Shown here: piece by piece, positions 25,726-34,445 of the stretch
Layout of the letters: the number at the start of each line of letters is the position of its first letter
Position numbering within the stretch: position 1 is the stretch's first letter
DNA from: Cytobacillus citreus
GTDB lineage: Bacteria > Bacillota > Bacilli > Bacillales > Cytobacillaceae
NCBI RefSeq assembly: GCF_018343665.1
Contig: NZ_JAGYPM010000003.1
Coordinates: 1 to 64,000, forward strand
Direction: 5' to 3'
Length of the DNA: 64,000 nucleotides
Translations under genes and position numbers: made by a program
Notes under the pieces: generated by a model
What the model saw: the letters and a program-made list of their open reading frames with translations, nothing else
What the model was told of the DNA's origin: nothing
The model's database searches: none

Positions 25726-26115
25726 TTATCTATCTTCTTTTGTAAACGTTAATAGGAAAAATAACAGAAAGCTCAACAATAAAATGGAGCCTCCGACAAT
25801 ATATAATACCGTGTTTAGTGTACTAGGAAGAAACTCAGGTTTAAAGATATAAAGTGCCATTCCAACTGTTAACCCAATTGAGCCTATAGCAGCTGTATAA
25901 ACATGAAGCTTAGCTAATATCCCAATTTTTGGTGAGAACACCTTATAATATATCGCCCATGCAAATAGTGTTAACCAGCCAACAACAAGTATATGTGCAT
26001 GAATTGGTCTGAAAGCATAATCACCGGAACCAGCCATATGTGAACCTAGAAAAGCACCGATAAGACCAAATAATGCTGACAATCTTAATAATAATTTACT
26101 ATATTTATTACCCAT
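25726..26115 (-). CDS. Small heme-copper-oxidase-like membrane protein
   Basis: This 129-residue protein has four membrane helices and the sequence FRPIHAHILVVGWLTLFAWAIYY, which looks like the His-containing helix of cytochrome oxidase or NorB subunit I. It is far shorter than a true subunit I (about 500 residues), and no copper-site histidines follow, so it is not an oxidase by itself. Bacillus genomes carry such short proteins, usually annotated as cytochrome-c oxidase. The start is ATG 26115, since GGAGG lies 8 nt upstream inside the longer frame. A heme-binding role is plausible but unproven. Confidence 0.7.
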   Translation of the reverse strand: MGNKYSKLLLRLSALFGLIGAFLGSHMAGSGDYAFRPIHAHILVVGWLTLFAWAIYYKVFSPKIGILAKLHVYTAAIGSIGLTVGMALYIFKPEFLPSTLNTVLYIVGGSILLLSFLLFFLLTFTKEDR

Positions 26116-26298
26116 CTTTTTATCCTCCATTTCGTTTTTTTACTACTTAGTTTAATAGGTTATTAAAGCCTAATCAAAATAAAGCTTTTTGATAATTTTA
26201 TATTATTCAATTCCACACAATATTACTTCTTTAATATAACTTTAGAATATGAACAGAAGATGAACAGTACTTTACAATCTTTCATTAACCTATCGCAA

Positions 26299-26330
26299 TA
26301 TGTCAACTTAATAATTACTAAGTTGACATA
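26299..26330 (+). promoter_or_regulatory. BirA-type biotin operator
   Basis: A perfect 12-bp inverted repeat, TATGTCAACTTA and TAAGTTGACATA, holds TGTCAAC-N14-GTTGACA, close to the known BirA box (TGTAAAC-N14/15-GTTTACA). It overlaps the -35 of the bioY promoter, so biotin-loaded BirA should repress it. Confidence 0.85.
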
Positions 26331-26351
26331 TAATAACTTAAGATTTATTCT
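26323..26351 (+). promoter_or_regulatory. Promoter of bioY
   Basis: TTGACA (26323-26328) is 17 nt from TATTCT (26346-26351). The -35 lies within the BirA-type operator. Confidence 0.8.
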
Positions 26352-26387
26352 TTATTTATATTACTACTGTTTTTGGAGGAATACTTT

Positions 26388-26984
26388 ATGAAAAAGAGAT
26401 TAAGACCAATTGAATTAACACTTGCAGGAATGTTTGTTGCCTTGATGTGTGTAGGTGCTAATATCACTTCAATTGTTCCATTCATGGTTATTGGCGGAGT
26501 ACCAATCACCTTACAAACGTTTTTTGCTATTCTTTCAGGAGCCATTCTTGGAAGCAGATTAGGAGCAATCACCATGGCTGTATATGCATTTGTTGGCCTT
26601 GTCGGAGCACCTGTATTCGCTAAATTCGGCGGAGGATTATCTCATTTACTAAGTCCTACCTTTGGTTTTATTCTTTCTTTTATTCTTACAGCCTATGTAA
26701 CCGGAAAAATCATCGAAAGAAAAAGGACCCTTCCGATTTATATTTCGGCTGCATTAGTTGGCTTAGTGATTAATTATGTTTTCGGTACAAACTGGATGTA
26801 TTTTGCTTATAAATTTTGGGCAGCAGCACCAGATGGTTTTACTTATAAATTAGCTTGGCTGTGGATGATTCCACCTCTTCCAAAGGATATCATTCTTTCT
26901 GTTTGTGCAGGGATGGTGGCTTATCGATTGGAGCACAAAGTTCTTGCTCGAAGCCAATTTAGGAATATCCAACGGGCATCATAA
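26388..26984 (+). CDS. bioY: Biotin transporter BioY
   Basis: This is the S-component of an ECF-type vitamin transporter, embedded in the membrane and binding biotin. Its 198 residues have six predicted helices. Family patterns are ELTLAGMFVALMCVGAN at the first helix, GGVPITLQTFFAILSGAILG, and GAPVFAKFGGGLSHLLSPTFG. The start is ATG 26388, 8 nt after GGAGG; the upstream in-frame TTG is part of that site. It is followed by a broken bioB and is controlled by a BirA-type operator. With the biotin synthase damaged, uptake is probably essential for this strain. Confidence 0.93.
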   Translation: MKKRLRPIELTLAGMFVALMCVGANITSIVPFMVIGGVPITLQTFFAILSGAILGSRLGAITMAVYAFVGLVGAPVFAKFGGGLSHLLSPTFGFILSFILTAYVTGKIIERKRTLPIYISAALVGLVINYVFGTNWMYFAYKFWAAAPDGFTYKLAWLWMIPPLPKDIILSVCAGMVAYRLEHKVLARSQFRNIQRAS

Positions 26985-27003
26985 TGAAAGCGGAAGTAAG
27001 ATA

Positions 27004-27385
27004 ATGGCAAAATGGGAAACACTAGCTCAACAAGTATTAAAAGGATACGAACTAACTGATGAAGAAGCCTTGAGTATTTTAGAAAGCCCTGATGAAGAGC
27101 CTCTAGAGCTGTTACATAGCGCCTATCAGATTCGTTATCACTTCTATGGAGAAAAAGTTAAGCTTAATATGATCATCAATACAAAATCAGGGCTATGTCC
27201 TGAAAATTGCGGATACTGCTCACAATCTAGTATTTCTACTGCACCAATCGAAAAGTATCGGATGATGAATAAGGATGCTATTGTAAAAAGGAGCAGAGCA
27301 GGCATACCAGATGAATGTCGGTACCTATTGTATAGTTGCCAGCGGCAGATGGCCTAGTAGTAAAGAGGTTGATCACGTTGTACTA
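27004..27385 (+). pseudogene. bioB: Biotin synthase, frameshifted and truncated
   Basis: The frame from ATG 27004 is a good BioB start, including the radical-SAM cluster motif GLCPENCGYCSQS near residue 65. After KDAIV at about 27290 an extra base in a run of A shifts the frame and it stops at 27357. BioB sequence continues in the next frame (GAEQAYQMNVGTYCIVASGR, then KEVDHVVLKSAEA). The remaining two thirds (about 200 residues) are absent, because a terminator begins at 27383. No functional biotin synthase can be made from this locus. Confidence 0.88.
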
Positions 27386-27430
27386 AAAAGTGCAGAAGCA
27401 TGGTCTCAGCCATGCTTCTGCACTTTTTAG
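27383..27430. terminator. Bidirectional terminator
   Basis: A perfect 21-bp inverted repeat (27383-27403 and 27410-27430) with the core GTGCAGAAGCATGG has A5 and T5 flanks. It serves the bio unit and the convergent kinase gene, whose stop codon lies in it. Confidence 0.95.
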
Positions 27431-28812
27431 AAAATATTTTCCTTAGGAACTATCACTGTAAAAATGGACCCTTCCCCTTTTTTACTCTCTACCTTAATCT
27501 CTCCATTATGCATTTCAATAATGGATTGAACAATAGATAATCCCAAGCCGGTCCCTTCAATTGATCGCGTTCTGGAGGAATCCGATCGATAAAAGCGATC
27601 GTAAATTCTATCAAGCTCCTCAGGGTCCATCCCAATTCCTTGATCTTTAAAGCTAACTTCTATTGCAGCGCCCCCATCATTCAGATTGATATCTATCTCT
27701 CCTTCTTCTTCGCTATATTTAATAGCATTCGTTACCAAATTTTCCCATACAGAATATAGCAAAAAAGAATCGCCATATATATAAGTTTCTGGAAGAGAAT
27801 AACTTATCATTATTCCTTTTTCACTCAAATTCCACTGATATTGACGAATAACATTTTTAATCTGTTCACTTACATTAAATCTTTTCGGTTCTAACATTTC
27901 TTTCTTGCTATCTATTGAGGATAATAGCAAAAGCTGCTTCGTCATATATGACAATCGACTTACTTCTGAATCAACAATTTCAATATACTGCTTATCCTGA
28001 TCCGTTAGCTGACTACTCTTTAATAGCTTCATATAGCCCTTAATATTAGAAAGTGGTGATTGAATGTCATGAGAAATATTTGAGATGAACTCTTTCCGCA
28101 TCTCATTTACTTTTTCTAGCTTACTTGCCATGGAATGAAAGCTTGCTGCTAGATCCCCTATTTCATCATTTCGTTTTATATTTAATTTTATTCCAAAGTC
28201 CCCTTCAGCTATCAGCGCTGTTGCTTTGTTCAATTTTGTTATCGGGTTAACAAGGAATTTTGTACTAATTAAAACCAATATTATGCTAAAAGAGATCGTA
28301 CCTATGAGAAGCCAACCAAACATTTTATGCATTTCATTAAATAATAGCTTAATATCTGGACGGAGAAATAAGGCGTAATTTTCGTTCTGGTATTCAAAAG
28401 GAACACCAACAGTATTCATTAGTTCATTAGCAAAAAAACCAGTAACAAAAGTTTTATGAGGAAAATTCTCAATCCCATGATAAACCTCGCCATTCAATAC
28501 TTTCTCTATAGCTTTATTAGATAGATTATGCTCTCTATATGGAGCACCAAAGAATTGCCGATTCCCCTTATTATCAATGATAAAAATTTGATACCCTATC
28601 AAACCTAGATGACCAAAGTATTCATTTAAGCTGACCTCATCATGTGATTGGATAAACCTAGAAACCTCTAAAGCAATATGAGTCATCTTCTCGTCATTTT
28701 GCTTTTTTAAAATACTTTGGTAATGGATGTTTGATAGCAAAAAAGAAATAATTCCACTTAAAAGCATAATGAAAATCGTTGTTACTGCAAATTTGGAATA
28801 AAGAGACTTCAT
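27427..28812 (-). CDS. hssS: HssS-like heme-sensing histidine kinase
   Basis: This is a membrane sensor kinase of 461 residues. It has an N-terminal helix (9-28), an extracytoplasmic sensor of about 130 residues, a second helix (about 168-188), HAMP, HisKA with FISNISHDIQSPLSN (phospho-His near 248) and an ATPase domain with GTGLGLSIVQS. The sensor matches staphylococcal HssS closely: YQIFIIDNKGNRQFFGAPYRE, VYHGI and FVTGFF. HssS senses heme excess. It shares a TAATG overlap with the regulator. No hrtAB heme exporter lies next to it, which is unusual for this pair. Confidence 0.82.
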   Translation of the reverse strand: MKSLYSKFAVTTIFIMLLSGIISFLLSNIHYQSILKKQNDEKMTHIALEVSRFIQSHDEVSLNEYFGHLGLIGYQIFIIDNKGNRQFFGAPYREHNLSNKAIEKVLNGEVYHGIENFPHKTFVTGFFANELMNTVGVPFEYQNENYALFLRPDIKLLFNEMHKMFGWLLIGTISFSIILVLISTKFLVNPITKLNKATALIAEGDFGIKLNIKRNDEIGDLAASFHSMASKLEKVNEMRKEFISNISHDIQSPLSNIKGYMKLLKSSQLTDQDKQYIEIVDSEVSRLSYMTKQLLLLSSIDSKKEMLEPKRFNVSEQIKNVIRQYQWNLSEKGIMISYSLPETYIYGDSFLLYSVWENLVTNAIKYSEEEGEIDINLNDGGAAIEVSFKDQGIGMDPEELDRIYDRFYRSDSSRTRSIEGTGLGLSIVQSIIEMHNGEIKVESKKGEGSIFTVIVPKENIF

Positions 28813-29483
28813 TATGAAACCTCCAGGGAATAGCCAATCCCTCTAATTGTCTTTATGGAAAAATCATTCTCAGCTTGCGCAAACCTCTCCCTTAGCCGTT
28901 TAATATGAACATCAACCGTTCTCTCGTCTCCTTCATAATCCATACCCCATACATTTTCAATCAACTGTCCCCTGCCAAATACTTGATTCGGCCTGGATGC
29001 TAAATAATAGAGCAGTTCAAATTCTTTTAAAGGCAATATGTATGTTTTTCCATTCCATTCAACTTCGTAGCTTTTTTTATTAATGAACATGGAGCCTATC
29101 CGAATATTCGTTTCGGTAACCTTTCCATATCTTCTAAGCAAAGCATTCACTCTAAACAAAAGTTCCTTTGGCTCGAAAGGCTTTACTAAATAATCATCTG
29201 TCCCTGATAAATAGCCTTTCTCTTTATCTTCTATTTGGCTCTTAGCGGTTAATAATACAACGGGAATATCGTAACTCTTTCGTATTTCTTCTGTTAATTT
29301 ATAGCCATCCATAACAGGCATCATAATATCTACGATTGCTAATTCACATAATTGACTCTCGAGCATTTCCAATGCCTTTACTCCATTTTCTGCCTCAACT
29401 ATTCGGAAACCTTCTTTCATTAATAATTCTTTAACTAAATACCTTACATGCTGGTCATCGTCTGCTACAAGTATTGTTTTCAT
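28812..29483 (-). CDS. hssR: HssR-like OmpR-family response regulator
   Basis: This 223-residue regulator has a receiver domain with the acidic pair DDD at residues 8-10, the phospho-acceptor Asp in AIVDIMMPVMDGY near residue 52 and the Lys in YLVKPFEPKEL. A winged-helix DNA-binding domain with VWGMDYEGDERTVDVHIKRLRERF follows. It is the first gene of the pair and overlaps the kinase start by one base (TAATG). It should activate heme detoxification genes. The HssR direct repeat (GTTCATATT) was not seen in this window. Confidence 0.85.
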   Translation of the reverse strand: MKTILVADDDQHVRYLVKELLMKEGFRIVEAENGVKALEMLESQLCELAIVDIMMPVMDGYKLTEEIRKSYDIPVVLLTAKSQIEDKEKGYLSGTDDYLVKPFEPKELLFRVNALLRRYGKVTETNIRIGSMFINKKSYEVEWNGKTYILPLKEFELLYYLASRPNQVFGRGQLIENVWGMDYEGDERTVDVHIKRLRERFAQAENDFSIKTIRGIGYSLEVS

Positions 29484-29564
29484 TATGACACCTTCAATCT
29501 AATGGAACTTTACTGATATTGTATTTAAACATTTGCTATAAATCCAATATTTTTTAATAACAAC

Positions 29565-29588
29565 AGCCACCCTAATTAAAGGGTGGCT
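29565..29588 (-). terminator. Hairpin after sspH
   Basis: AGCCACCCT and AGGGTGGCT form a 9-bp stem with a 6-nt loop. The minus-strand tail is only moderately T-rich. Confidence 0.65.
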
Positions 29589-29594
29589 AAAATG

Positions 29595-29774
29595 TTATTG
29601 TTCCTGGAGTTCAGAAATTACAACAACAGATCTTTCTTCTAATGGACCACGTAAATGAACAGTTGCGGTATTAACATCTTCATTAATTTTATCAATCCAT
29701 ATTGACACACCATTGTACAAAACCTCGATGTCTGCAGAAGAGGAAAGGATTTGTTTTACTCGATTTACATCCAT
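29595..29774 (-). CDS. sspH: Small acid-soluble spore protein H-type
   Basis: This 59-residue protein belongs to the SspH family of minor spore-core proteins. It reads MDVNRVKQILSSSADIEVLYNG, then VSIWIDKINEDVNTATVHLRG and EERSVVV, matching the family at its N-terminal RVKQI motif and central IWI. It is made in the forespore under sigma-G in Bacillus. The start is ATG 29774, since GGGAGTG lies 9 nt upstream; an ATG at 29783 is too close. It stands alone with its own hairpin terminator and shows that the organism forms endospores. Confidence 0.88.
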   Translation of the reverse strand: MDVNRVKQILSSSADIEVLYNGVSIWIDKINEDVNTATVHLRGPLEERSVVVISELQEQ

Positions 29775-29929
29775 ATCATTCACTCCCTATCTATTGTCAT
29801 TTTATTTTTTGTTTGAAAGTGAATTTTATTCTATTTCTTTTCGGAGTGACTTAAAGCGTTTGTGATAAAATAACATGTTAATAAAAAGTTGTTTTAGATG
29901 GAAAAGGAAGTAATAGTCATTAAAAAACT

Positions 29930-30215
29930 ACTTTTATCCTTACGAGATCTTGAATACTCCCATCCTTAGCGCTTCCTGTGAAAACTCAAAGTTTACCTGT
30001 ACTTGCTGTTGGTGTTTTGCCAAAAAAGTAACGTACTTCGGAAATTTCCAGACTCAGGAGCTCTTGCATCGGCCATAATAGTGCGCTCTTTGGAAACGAT
30101 CAAGCCATTTGCATCTCTTACTTCATAACTAAGTGCCGCTTCGAAGACTCTTGCTTGTCCTTCTACACGCTACCCATTAACAGCTTTTATCCCAGGAAGA
30201 GGAGTCTATTCAACA
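29930..30215 (-). pseudogene. Gmad2 (spore-germination Ig-like) domain gene, decayed
   Basis: Reading the minus strand from about 30215, one finds KAVNG, a TAG, then RVEGQARVFEAALSYEVRDANG, ARAPESGNFRS, and after a frame change TASTGKL, a TGA and VFTGSAKDGSIQD. These are the successive blocks of the Gmad2 immunoglobulin-like domain (G-ARVFEA, APEWG-F, and SAKDGS). Two stops and a frameshift are present, and no upstream start or N-terminal domain is seen. The parent would have been a secreted or spore-surface protein. It is certainly not a working gene. Confidence 0.7.
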
Positions 30216-30309
30216 ATATTTACAGTTGTTAGAAAATGGAGAATCAAATGAAACTTTGCCCAAATTTACTTTTAAGTGATGTAAGCGGCATCGAAATTCT
30301 TTTAAAAAA

Positions 30310-30334
30310 TAAAAAGGGCGATTGACATCGCCCT
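30310..30334 (-). terminator. Terminator after the YdjO-like gene
   Basis: AGGGCGAT (30315-30322) pairs with ATCGCCCT (30327-30334), with T5 on the minus strand. Confidence 0.9.
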
Positions 30335-30348
30335 GTAAAAATTATATA

Positions 30349-30561
30349 TTAATTATTCGAATAAATACTATTATTGTTGACTACCTGCAGCTCTTTTGTC
30401 GTTTCTTTCATCTCACTGCTGCAGATTGGGCAAGTTGGTTTTTGACTACTTTTAAAATTATCTCGAATCCAGCAATTACACGTTTCAGAAGTACATTCCC
30501 AAATCTTAATTTCTTCCAGCTTAATTTCTTCTGTATTCTTTCTTCCAAATCCCATTGCCAT
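30349..30561 (-). CDS. YdjO-like zinc-ribbon protein
   Basis: This 70-residue cytosolic protein has the YdjO pattern IKIWECTSETCNCWIRDNF followed by PTCPICSSEM. The two CxxxxC/CxxC pairs probably bind zinc. YdjO of B. subtilis is cold-inducible, but its reaction is unknown. The start is ATG 30561, 7 nt after AGGAGGTG. It is monocistronic. The function is therefore only defined by homology to a cold-responsive family, which suits the nearby cold-shock cluster but is not evidence of linkage. Confidence 0.8.
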   Translation of the reverse strand: MAMGFGRKNTEEIKLEEIKIWECTSETCNCWIRDNFKSSQKPTCPICSSEMKETTKELQVVNNNSIYSNN

Positions 30562-30870
30562 TTAAAGGCACCTCCTAAAGAGTTGAACCCTAATTTCCCC
30601 AAAAAATAAAAACACTCGTTAAATAAAGCGACATAAAATACCAACTCTAAATAACAAGTGAATTATGGGATTCATTCAATATTATTAGTATAACACATAT
30701 CCCCTGCTCCGTCAAAAATCATATCTCTTCTTTTCACACTAGCCAAATTATATGAAGAAAACTTATAGAAAATTATATTAATATGAGTTATACTATTACA
30801 TTCTTGTGGGTAAGGTGTATAATGTTTTCGTTAACCAAGATTATGGTTTATATACGAAAGGGTGAAAGCA

Positions 30871-31161
30871 ATGAATATCACAGGCTATACTGCTGAAAAA
30901 TTAAAAGACCCTACAGGAATTTTAATAGGAGATCGCTTTGAATTCTTTTTAAATATCGAAGTAGATGAGGACGATGAGCTATTCTCAGAAAATGGCGTCC
31001 AGCTCCGAGTTCTTTTTTATATGCATGAAGATGATAGCAGGATTTTGAATTATTATTTCCTTTCTTCAGAGCAGATTTTAGACTTTGCATTAGATGAAGA
31101 AGAAGAAAAAACAATTACGAAATTTTGCAATGAGCATCTTTCAGATATTGATGAAGAATAA
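30871..31161 (+). CDS. DUF6509 family acidic protein
   Basis: This 96-residue soluble protein begins MNITGYTAEKLKDPTGIL and contains RFEFFLNIEVDEDDEL, the standard start of the DUF6509 family in Bacillus. The C-terminal half is strongly acidic (DEEEEKTITKF). No function is known. AAAGGGTGAAAGCA precedes ATG 30871; the frame extends to 30862 without a site. It is monocistronic and followed directly by a repeat-like region. Confidence 0.75.
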   Translation: MNITGYTAEKLKDPTGILIGDRFEFFLNIEVDEDDELFSENGVQLRVLFYMHEDDSRILNYYFLSSEQILDFALDEEEEKTITKFCNEHLSDIDEE

Positions 31162-31164
31162 AGA

Positions 31165-31410
31165 AAACTCGCCGATTGGCGAGCCTTGGAAAGGCGAAGA
31201 CAGAGGCGAAGTTGCACTTATCGCGCTCATACACGCCACATCCTCCCAAAAGCTTCTCTTTTGGTCGTGCGATGTATCTCTGACGAAGCTTTCCTTATCC
31301 TGTGGCATTCGCCCGACTAGGACATCCTAGTAAAAGCTATCGCTTTTCCTTCGTGCGATGTTAATCGCTATCGAAGCCTTCCTTGTCCTGTCCGTCGCAC
31401 TTAATTCCTA
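31165..31410. repeat. GC-richer, gene-free repeat-like block
   Basis: The block starts with the hairpin CTCGCC-GATT-GGCGAG and contains two related segments, each with a CGTGCGATGT core then GAAGC(T/C)TTCCTT (near 31265 and 31352). This points to an internal partial duplication. GC content is above that of the neighbours, and no open frame has family features. Confidence 0.45.
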
Positions 31411-31470
31411 AAATTGGAAACCACATCAAATCATCTTCTGTGCTGGCAATTTATACTTTCTTTACGTGTA

Positions 31471-31498
31471 AGAAAAGAGCAGGAATCCCCTGCTCTTT
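31471..31498 (-). terminator. Terminator after the acidic protein gene
   Basis: AAAGAGCAGG and CCTGCTCTTT form a 10-bp stem with a 5-nt loop. The minus strand continues T-rich; the stop codon at 31497 is in the stem foot. Confidence 0.88.
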
Positions 31499-31901
31499 AA
31501 ACTTCAAGATCTTTTCCATCTTCAACAATATGGTACATTAAGTGTGCCAAATGATGAATGGGGCTATATTCTTCCTCATCAGAATCATTCTCGTCATTCT
31601 CTTCTTGAAACTCTAAATCATTCAAATGCAACGCTGCAAACTGATAAAAATCTTTCAATTCAAATGCATAGCATGCACTTGGATCTTCATTATCCTCCTC
31701 ATATTGAAGAACCATATATGATTCCTTCCCATTATTGTCAATAGCATCAAAATAAATAAAGAAGCCTATATTTGTATCCAATTCGAATAAGTGTCTTGTT
31801 CCTCCTTCTGTCAATCTTTCAAAATCCGCTTCACTTAATTTCTGGACCTTCATTGATTCGACTTGATCTTCCTTATGAAAATGGACTGTAAATTCCTTCA
31901 T
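31497..31901 (-). CDS. Conserved acidic cytosolic protein
   Basis: I do not recognise a named family. The 134 residues are soluble and acidic. They open MKEFTVHFHKEDQVESMKV, have GTRHLFELDTNIGFFIYFDAI in the middle and an acidic cluster (EENDENDSDEEEY) before a final HHLAHLMYHIVEDG helix. Its strong site (GGGGAAGGGGC) before ATG 31901 and clean terminator support a real gene. Similar proteins occur in other Bacillus as cytosolic proteins of unknown role. Confidence 0.7.
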   Translation of the reverse strand: MKEFTVHFHKEDQVESMKVQKLSEADFERLTEGGTRHLFELDTNIGFFIYFDAIDNNGKESYMVLQYEEDNEDPSACYAFELKDFYQFAALHLNDLEFQEENDENDSDEEEYSPIHHLAHLMYHIVEDGKDLEV

Positions 31902-31967
31902 GCCCCTTCCCCTTCTCTAAAATGATTTTATCATTCATATTATGACCTACTTTAAACATTACACATA

Positions 31968-31998
31968 ATAAAAGAGCCACTATTGAGGGCTCTTTTTT
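31968..31998 (-). terminator. Terminator after the first csp gene
   Basis: AAAGAGCC (31971-31978) pairs with GGCTCTTT (31988-31995); A- and T-rich flanks allow both directions. Confidence 0.85.
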
Positions 31999-32003
31999 AG
32001 GCT

Positions 32004-32204
32004 TTATGCTTTCGTTACATTTACAGCTTGAGGTCCTCTTTGTCCCTCTTCTATGTCAAAATTAACTTCTTGGCCTTCTTCAAGGGTTTTGAAGCCTTCG
32101 CTTTGGATTGCAGAATAGTGAACGAAAACATCCTCTCCGCCCTCTACCTCAATAAATCCAAAACCTTTTTCTGCGTTAAACCATTTTACTTTACCTGTTG
32201 CCAT
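32004..32204 (-). CDS. csp: Cold shock protein (CspA family)
   Basis: This 66-residue single-strand nucleic acid chaperone is an OB-fold cold-shock domain. RNP1 is KGFGFIEV and RNP2 is VFVHYSAI. The start is ATG 32204, since AGGAGG lies 7 nt upstream; the ORF extends to 32225 without function. It differs from the second csp at 34067 by about 12-15 residues. It lies 120 bp after the cshA gene, and the pair brackets the helicase. CspB/C/D identity cannot be told from sequence alone. Confidence 0.92.
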   Translation of the reverse strand: MATGKVKWFNAEKGFGFIEVEGGEDVFVHYSAIQSEGFKTLEEGQEVNFDIEEGQRGPQAVNVTKA

Positions 32205-32323
32205 TTTAATCCTCCTAAATATCAATCACTGACAGAATTATTACCCTGCATCAACTATTATGGGTAATATTTAGGATTTTATCCAAATATGGCTCTAGAA
32301 ATACATAATAAATTTAGTTTCAA

Positions 32324-33757
32324 TTATTTATTACGAGTTCTATTTCTTTTTCTTCTGTCCCAACCGTCTTTGCTGGAATTTCTTCCGCGATCATTATAAC
32401 GTTTCCTGTCTCCACCTCGATCAGCACGCGGCTTTCTAACACGAATAGGCTCGACAGCTGATAATTTTACCGGAGTAGCATCTGGATCTTTCGTTAATAA
32501 TTTTAAAGCAGCTGCAAGCAAAGTGACAGAATCCGTGTCTTCAAGCAGAGACTCTGCTGCTCTTTTATAATCATTATGGTCGTTTCTTTCAATAACGGAC
32601 ATAAGACGATTAATTGTAGCCTGCTGATTACCTGCAAGAACATCTTTAAAAGATGGAACAGGCTTTTTCATCATTTTGCTCTTAGTTACATTTTCAATAA
32701 TTTTTAAATGATCAATTTCTCTAGGTGTTACAAAAGTAACTGCCAATCCCTTATTACCTGCACGACCTGTTCTTCCAATTCTGTGTACATAGCTTTCAGG
32801 ATCTTGCGGAATATCAAAATTATAAACATGTGATACGCCGCTTATATCAAGTCCCCTTGCCGCAACATCTGTGGCAACCATAATATCGATCGTCTGCTCT
32901 TTAAATCTGCGGATAACTTGATCTCGTTTTGCTTGTGGAATGTCCCCATGTATGCCTTCAGCAGAATACCCTCGTTTAATTAAACCCTCCACCACTTCAT
33001 CCACACGTTTTTTTGTACGTCCAAAAACGATGGCCAGTTCAGGAGATTGGATATCTAAAAGACTGCAAAGCACATCAAACTTTTGCTTTTCATGTACTTC
33101 CATATAGTGCTGCTCTATATTTTTTACTGTCATTTCTTTTGCCTTGATTTTGACTAATTCCGGATCACTCATAAACTTTTCTGCAAGTGATTGGATTCTT
33201 TTTGGCATTGTTGCAGAGAAAAGAAGGGTCTGACGCTCTTCTTTTATTTCACTTAGAATTCGTTCAATATCTTCAATAAAGCCCATATTGAGCATTTCAT
33301 CCGCTTCATCTAAAACAACCATTTTTATGTTTGCAAGACGTATTGTTCTTCTCTCTATATGGTCAATCAATCTTCCTGGAGTTGCAGCAATGATATGCGG
33401 TTTATTCTTTAATGCACGGATCTGGCGATTGATATCCTGCCCACCATATATCGGCAAGGTTTTTACACCCTTCACATGCCCAATACGGTTTAATTCCTCT
33501 GCTACTTGGACAGCAAGCTCACGCGTAGGTGCTAAAACAAGTCCTTGGATTCCATCATTAATATTTATTTTTTCCAATAATGGCACTCCGAATGCAGTTG
33601 TTTTCCCTGTACCTGTTTGTGCCTGCCCAATCATGTCTTTTCCTGAAAGTCCAATTGGGATCGCTTGTGATTGAATTGGTGTAGGTTCCTCAAATCCCAT
33701 GTTTGAAAGGGCTTTTATTAATTCATTACTTAAACCAAAATCTGAAAAAGTTGTCAA
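32324..33757 (-). CDS. cshA: DEAD-box RNA helicase CshA
   Basis: This cold-shock and RNA-degradosome helicase has 477 residues. Motifs in order are [10 protein letters not shown] (Q), AQTGTGKT (I), PTRELAVQ (Ia), TPGRL (Ib), DEAD (II), SAT (III), ARGLDI (V) and [10 protein letters not shown] (VI). The C-terminal tail is basic and Arg/Gly/Asn-rich. The start is TTG 33757, 7 nt after GGAGG. It is flanked on the same strand by two cold-shock protein genes, a physical link in keeping with their shared role in mRNA unfolding at low temperature. Confidence 0.93.
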   Translation of the reverse strand: MTTFSDFGLSNELIKALSNMGFEEPTPIQSQAIPIGLSGKDMIGQAQTGTGKTTAFGVPLLEKININDGIQGLVLAPTRELAVQVAEELNRIGHVKGVKTLPIYGGQDINRQIRALKNKPHIIAATPGRLIDHIERRTIRLANIKMVVLDEADEMLNMGFIEDIERILSEIKEERQTLLFSATMPKRIQSLAEKFMSDPELVKIKAKEMTVKNIEQHYMEVHEKQKFDVLCSLLDIQSPELAIVFGRTKKRVDEVVEGLIKRGYSAEGIHGDIPQAKRDQVIRRFKEQTIDIMVATDVAARGLDISGVSHVYNFDIPQDPESYVHRIGRTGRAGNKGLAVTFVTPREIDHLKIIENVTKSKMMKKPVPSFKDVLAGNQQATINRLMSVIERNDHNDYKRAAESLLEDTDSVTLLAAALKLLTKDPDATPVKLSAVEPIRVRKPRADRGGDRKRYNDRGRNSSKDGWDRRKRNRTRNK

Positions 33758-34021
33758 ATTTGTTCCTCCTTAAATAACCTCTAGTTATTTATTCTTATTC
33801 GTTTAGTTTTTAAACAATCGTTACGTTAGTAGGTTTTCCAGTTTGCATCTCTTTTTTACATTTCTAGATTAAGAATTTAAATTCATTTTTTAAAAATTGA
33901 ATTCATCTAGCCCTTCTCCAAAAATTAAGAGAGGAAAACTTTTATTCCAAAAAAGTTAATAAAGGATGGATTCTCTTTTGAGGAATGAATGAAGAATACA
34001 AAGTGGAGAAAAACAACGTAA

Positions 34022-34054
34022 AAAAGTGATGCATGAATGACATGCATCACTTCA
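34022..34054 (-). terminator. Terminator after the second csp gene
   Basis: AAGTGATGCATG and CATGCATCACTT form a 12-bp stem with a 5-nt loop, followed by T5-6 on the minus strand. Confidence 0.92.
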
Positions 34055-34066
34055 TTTCTCACAATA

Positions 34067-34267
34067 TTATGCTTTTGCTACGTTAGCAGCTTGAGGTCCA
34101 CGGTTACCTTCAACGATTTCGAAAGTTACTTCTTGACCTTCTTCTAAAGTTTTGAAACCTTCAGTTTGAATTGCAGAAAAGTGTACGAATACATCTTGAC
34201 CTTCTGAAGACTCGATAAATCCAAATCCTTTTTCTGCATTAAACCATTTAACTTTACCTGTGTTCAT
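34067..34267 (-). CDS. csp: Cold shock protein (CspA family), second copy
   Basis: This second 66-residue cold-shock domain has [21 protein letters not shown] covering both RNP motifs (quoted in parts: [16 protein letters not shown]). GGAGG lies 7 nt before ATG 34267. The 150-200 bp upstream are untranslated and include a GGTCGT/ACGACC long-range pair (about 34330 and 34383). Long structured leaders are typical of cold-induced csp mRNAs, where they act as thermosensors. It has its own terminator and is separate from cshA by 300 bp. Confidence 0.92.
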   Translation of the reverse strand: MNTGKVKWFNAEKGFGFIESSEGQDVFVHFSAIQTEGFKTLEEGQEVTFEIVEGNRGPQAANVAKA

Positions 34268-34445
34268 GTTATTACCTCCAAAAAAGTGTTCACTATAAGT
34301 CTTGATTATATAAACTTAAACATAAAAAGGTCGTGCAACAATATTGAGGAATAAAAAAATCGTCCACAATTGATTGCAGCTACGACCACTTATCCAAAAA
34401 ATATATAACGAACATTACAGCGTTAACCTAATCATAAGGGGAGAA

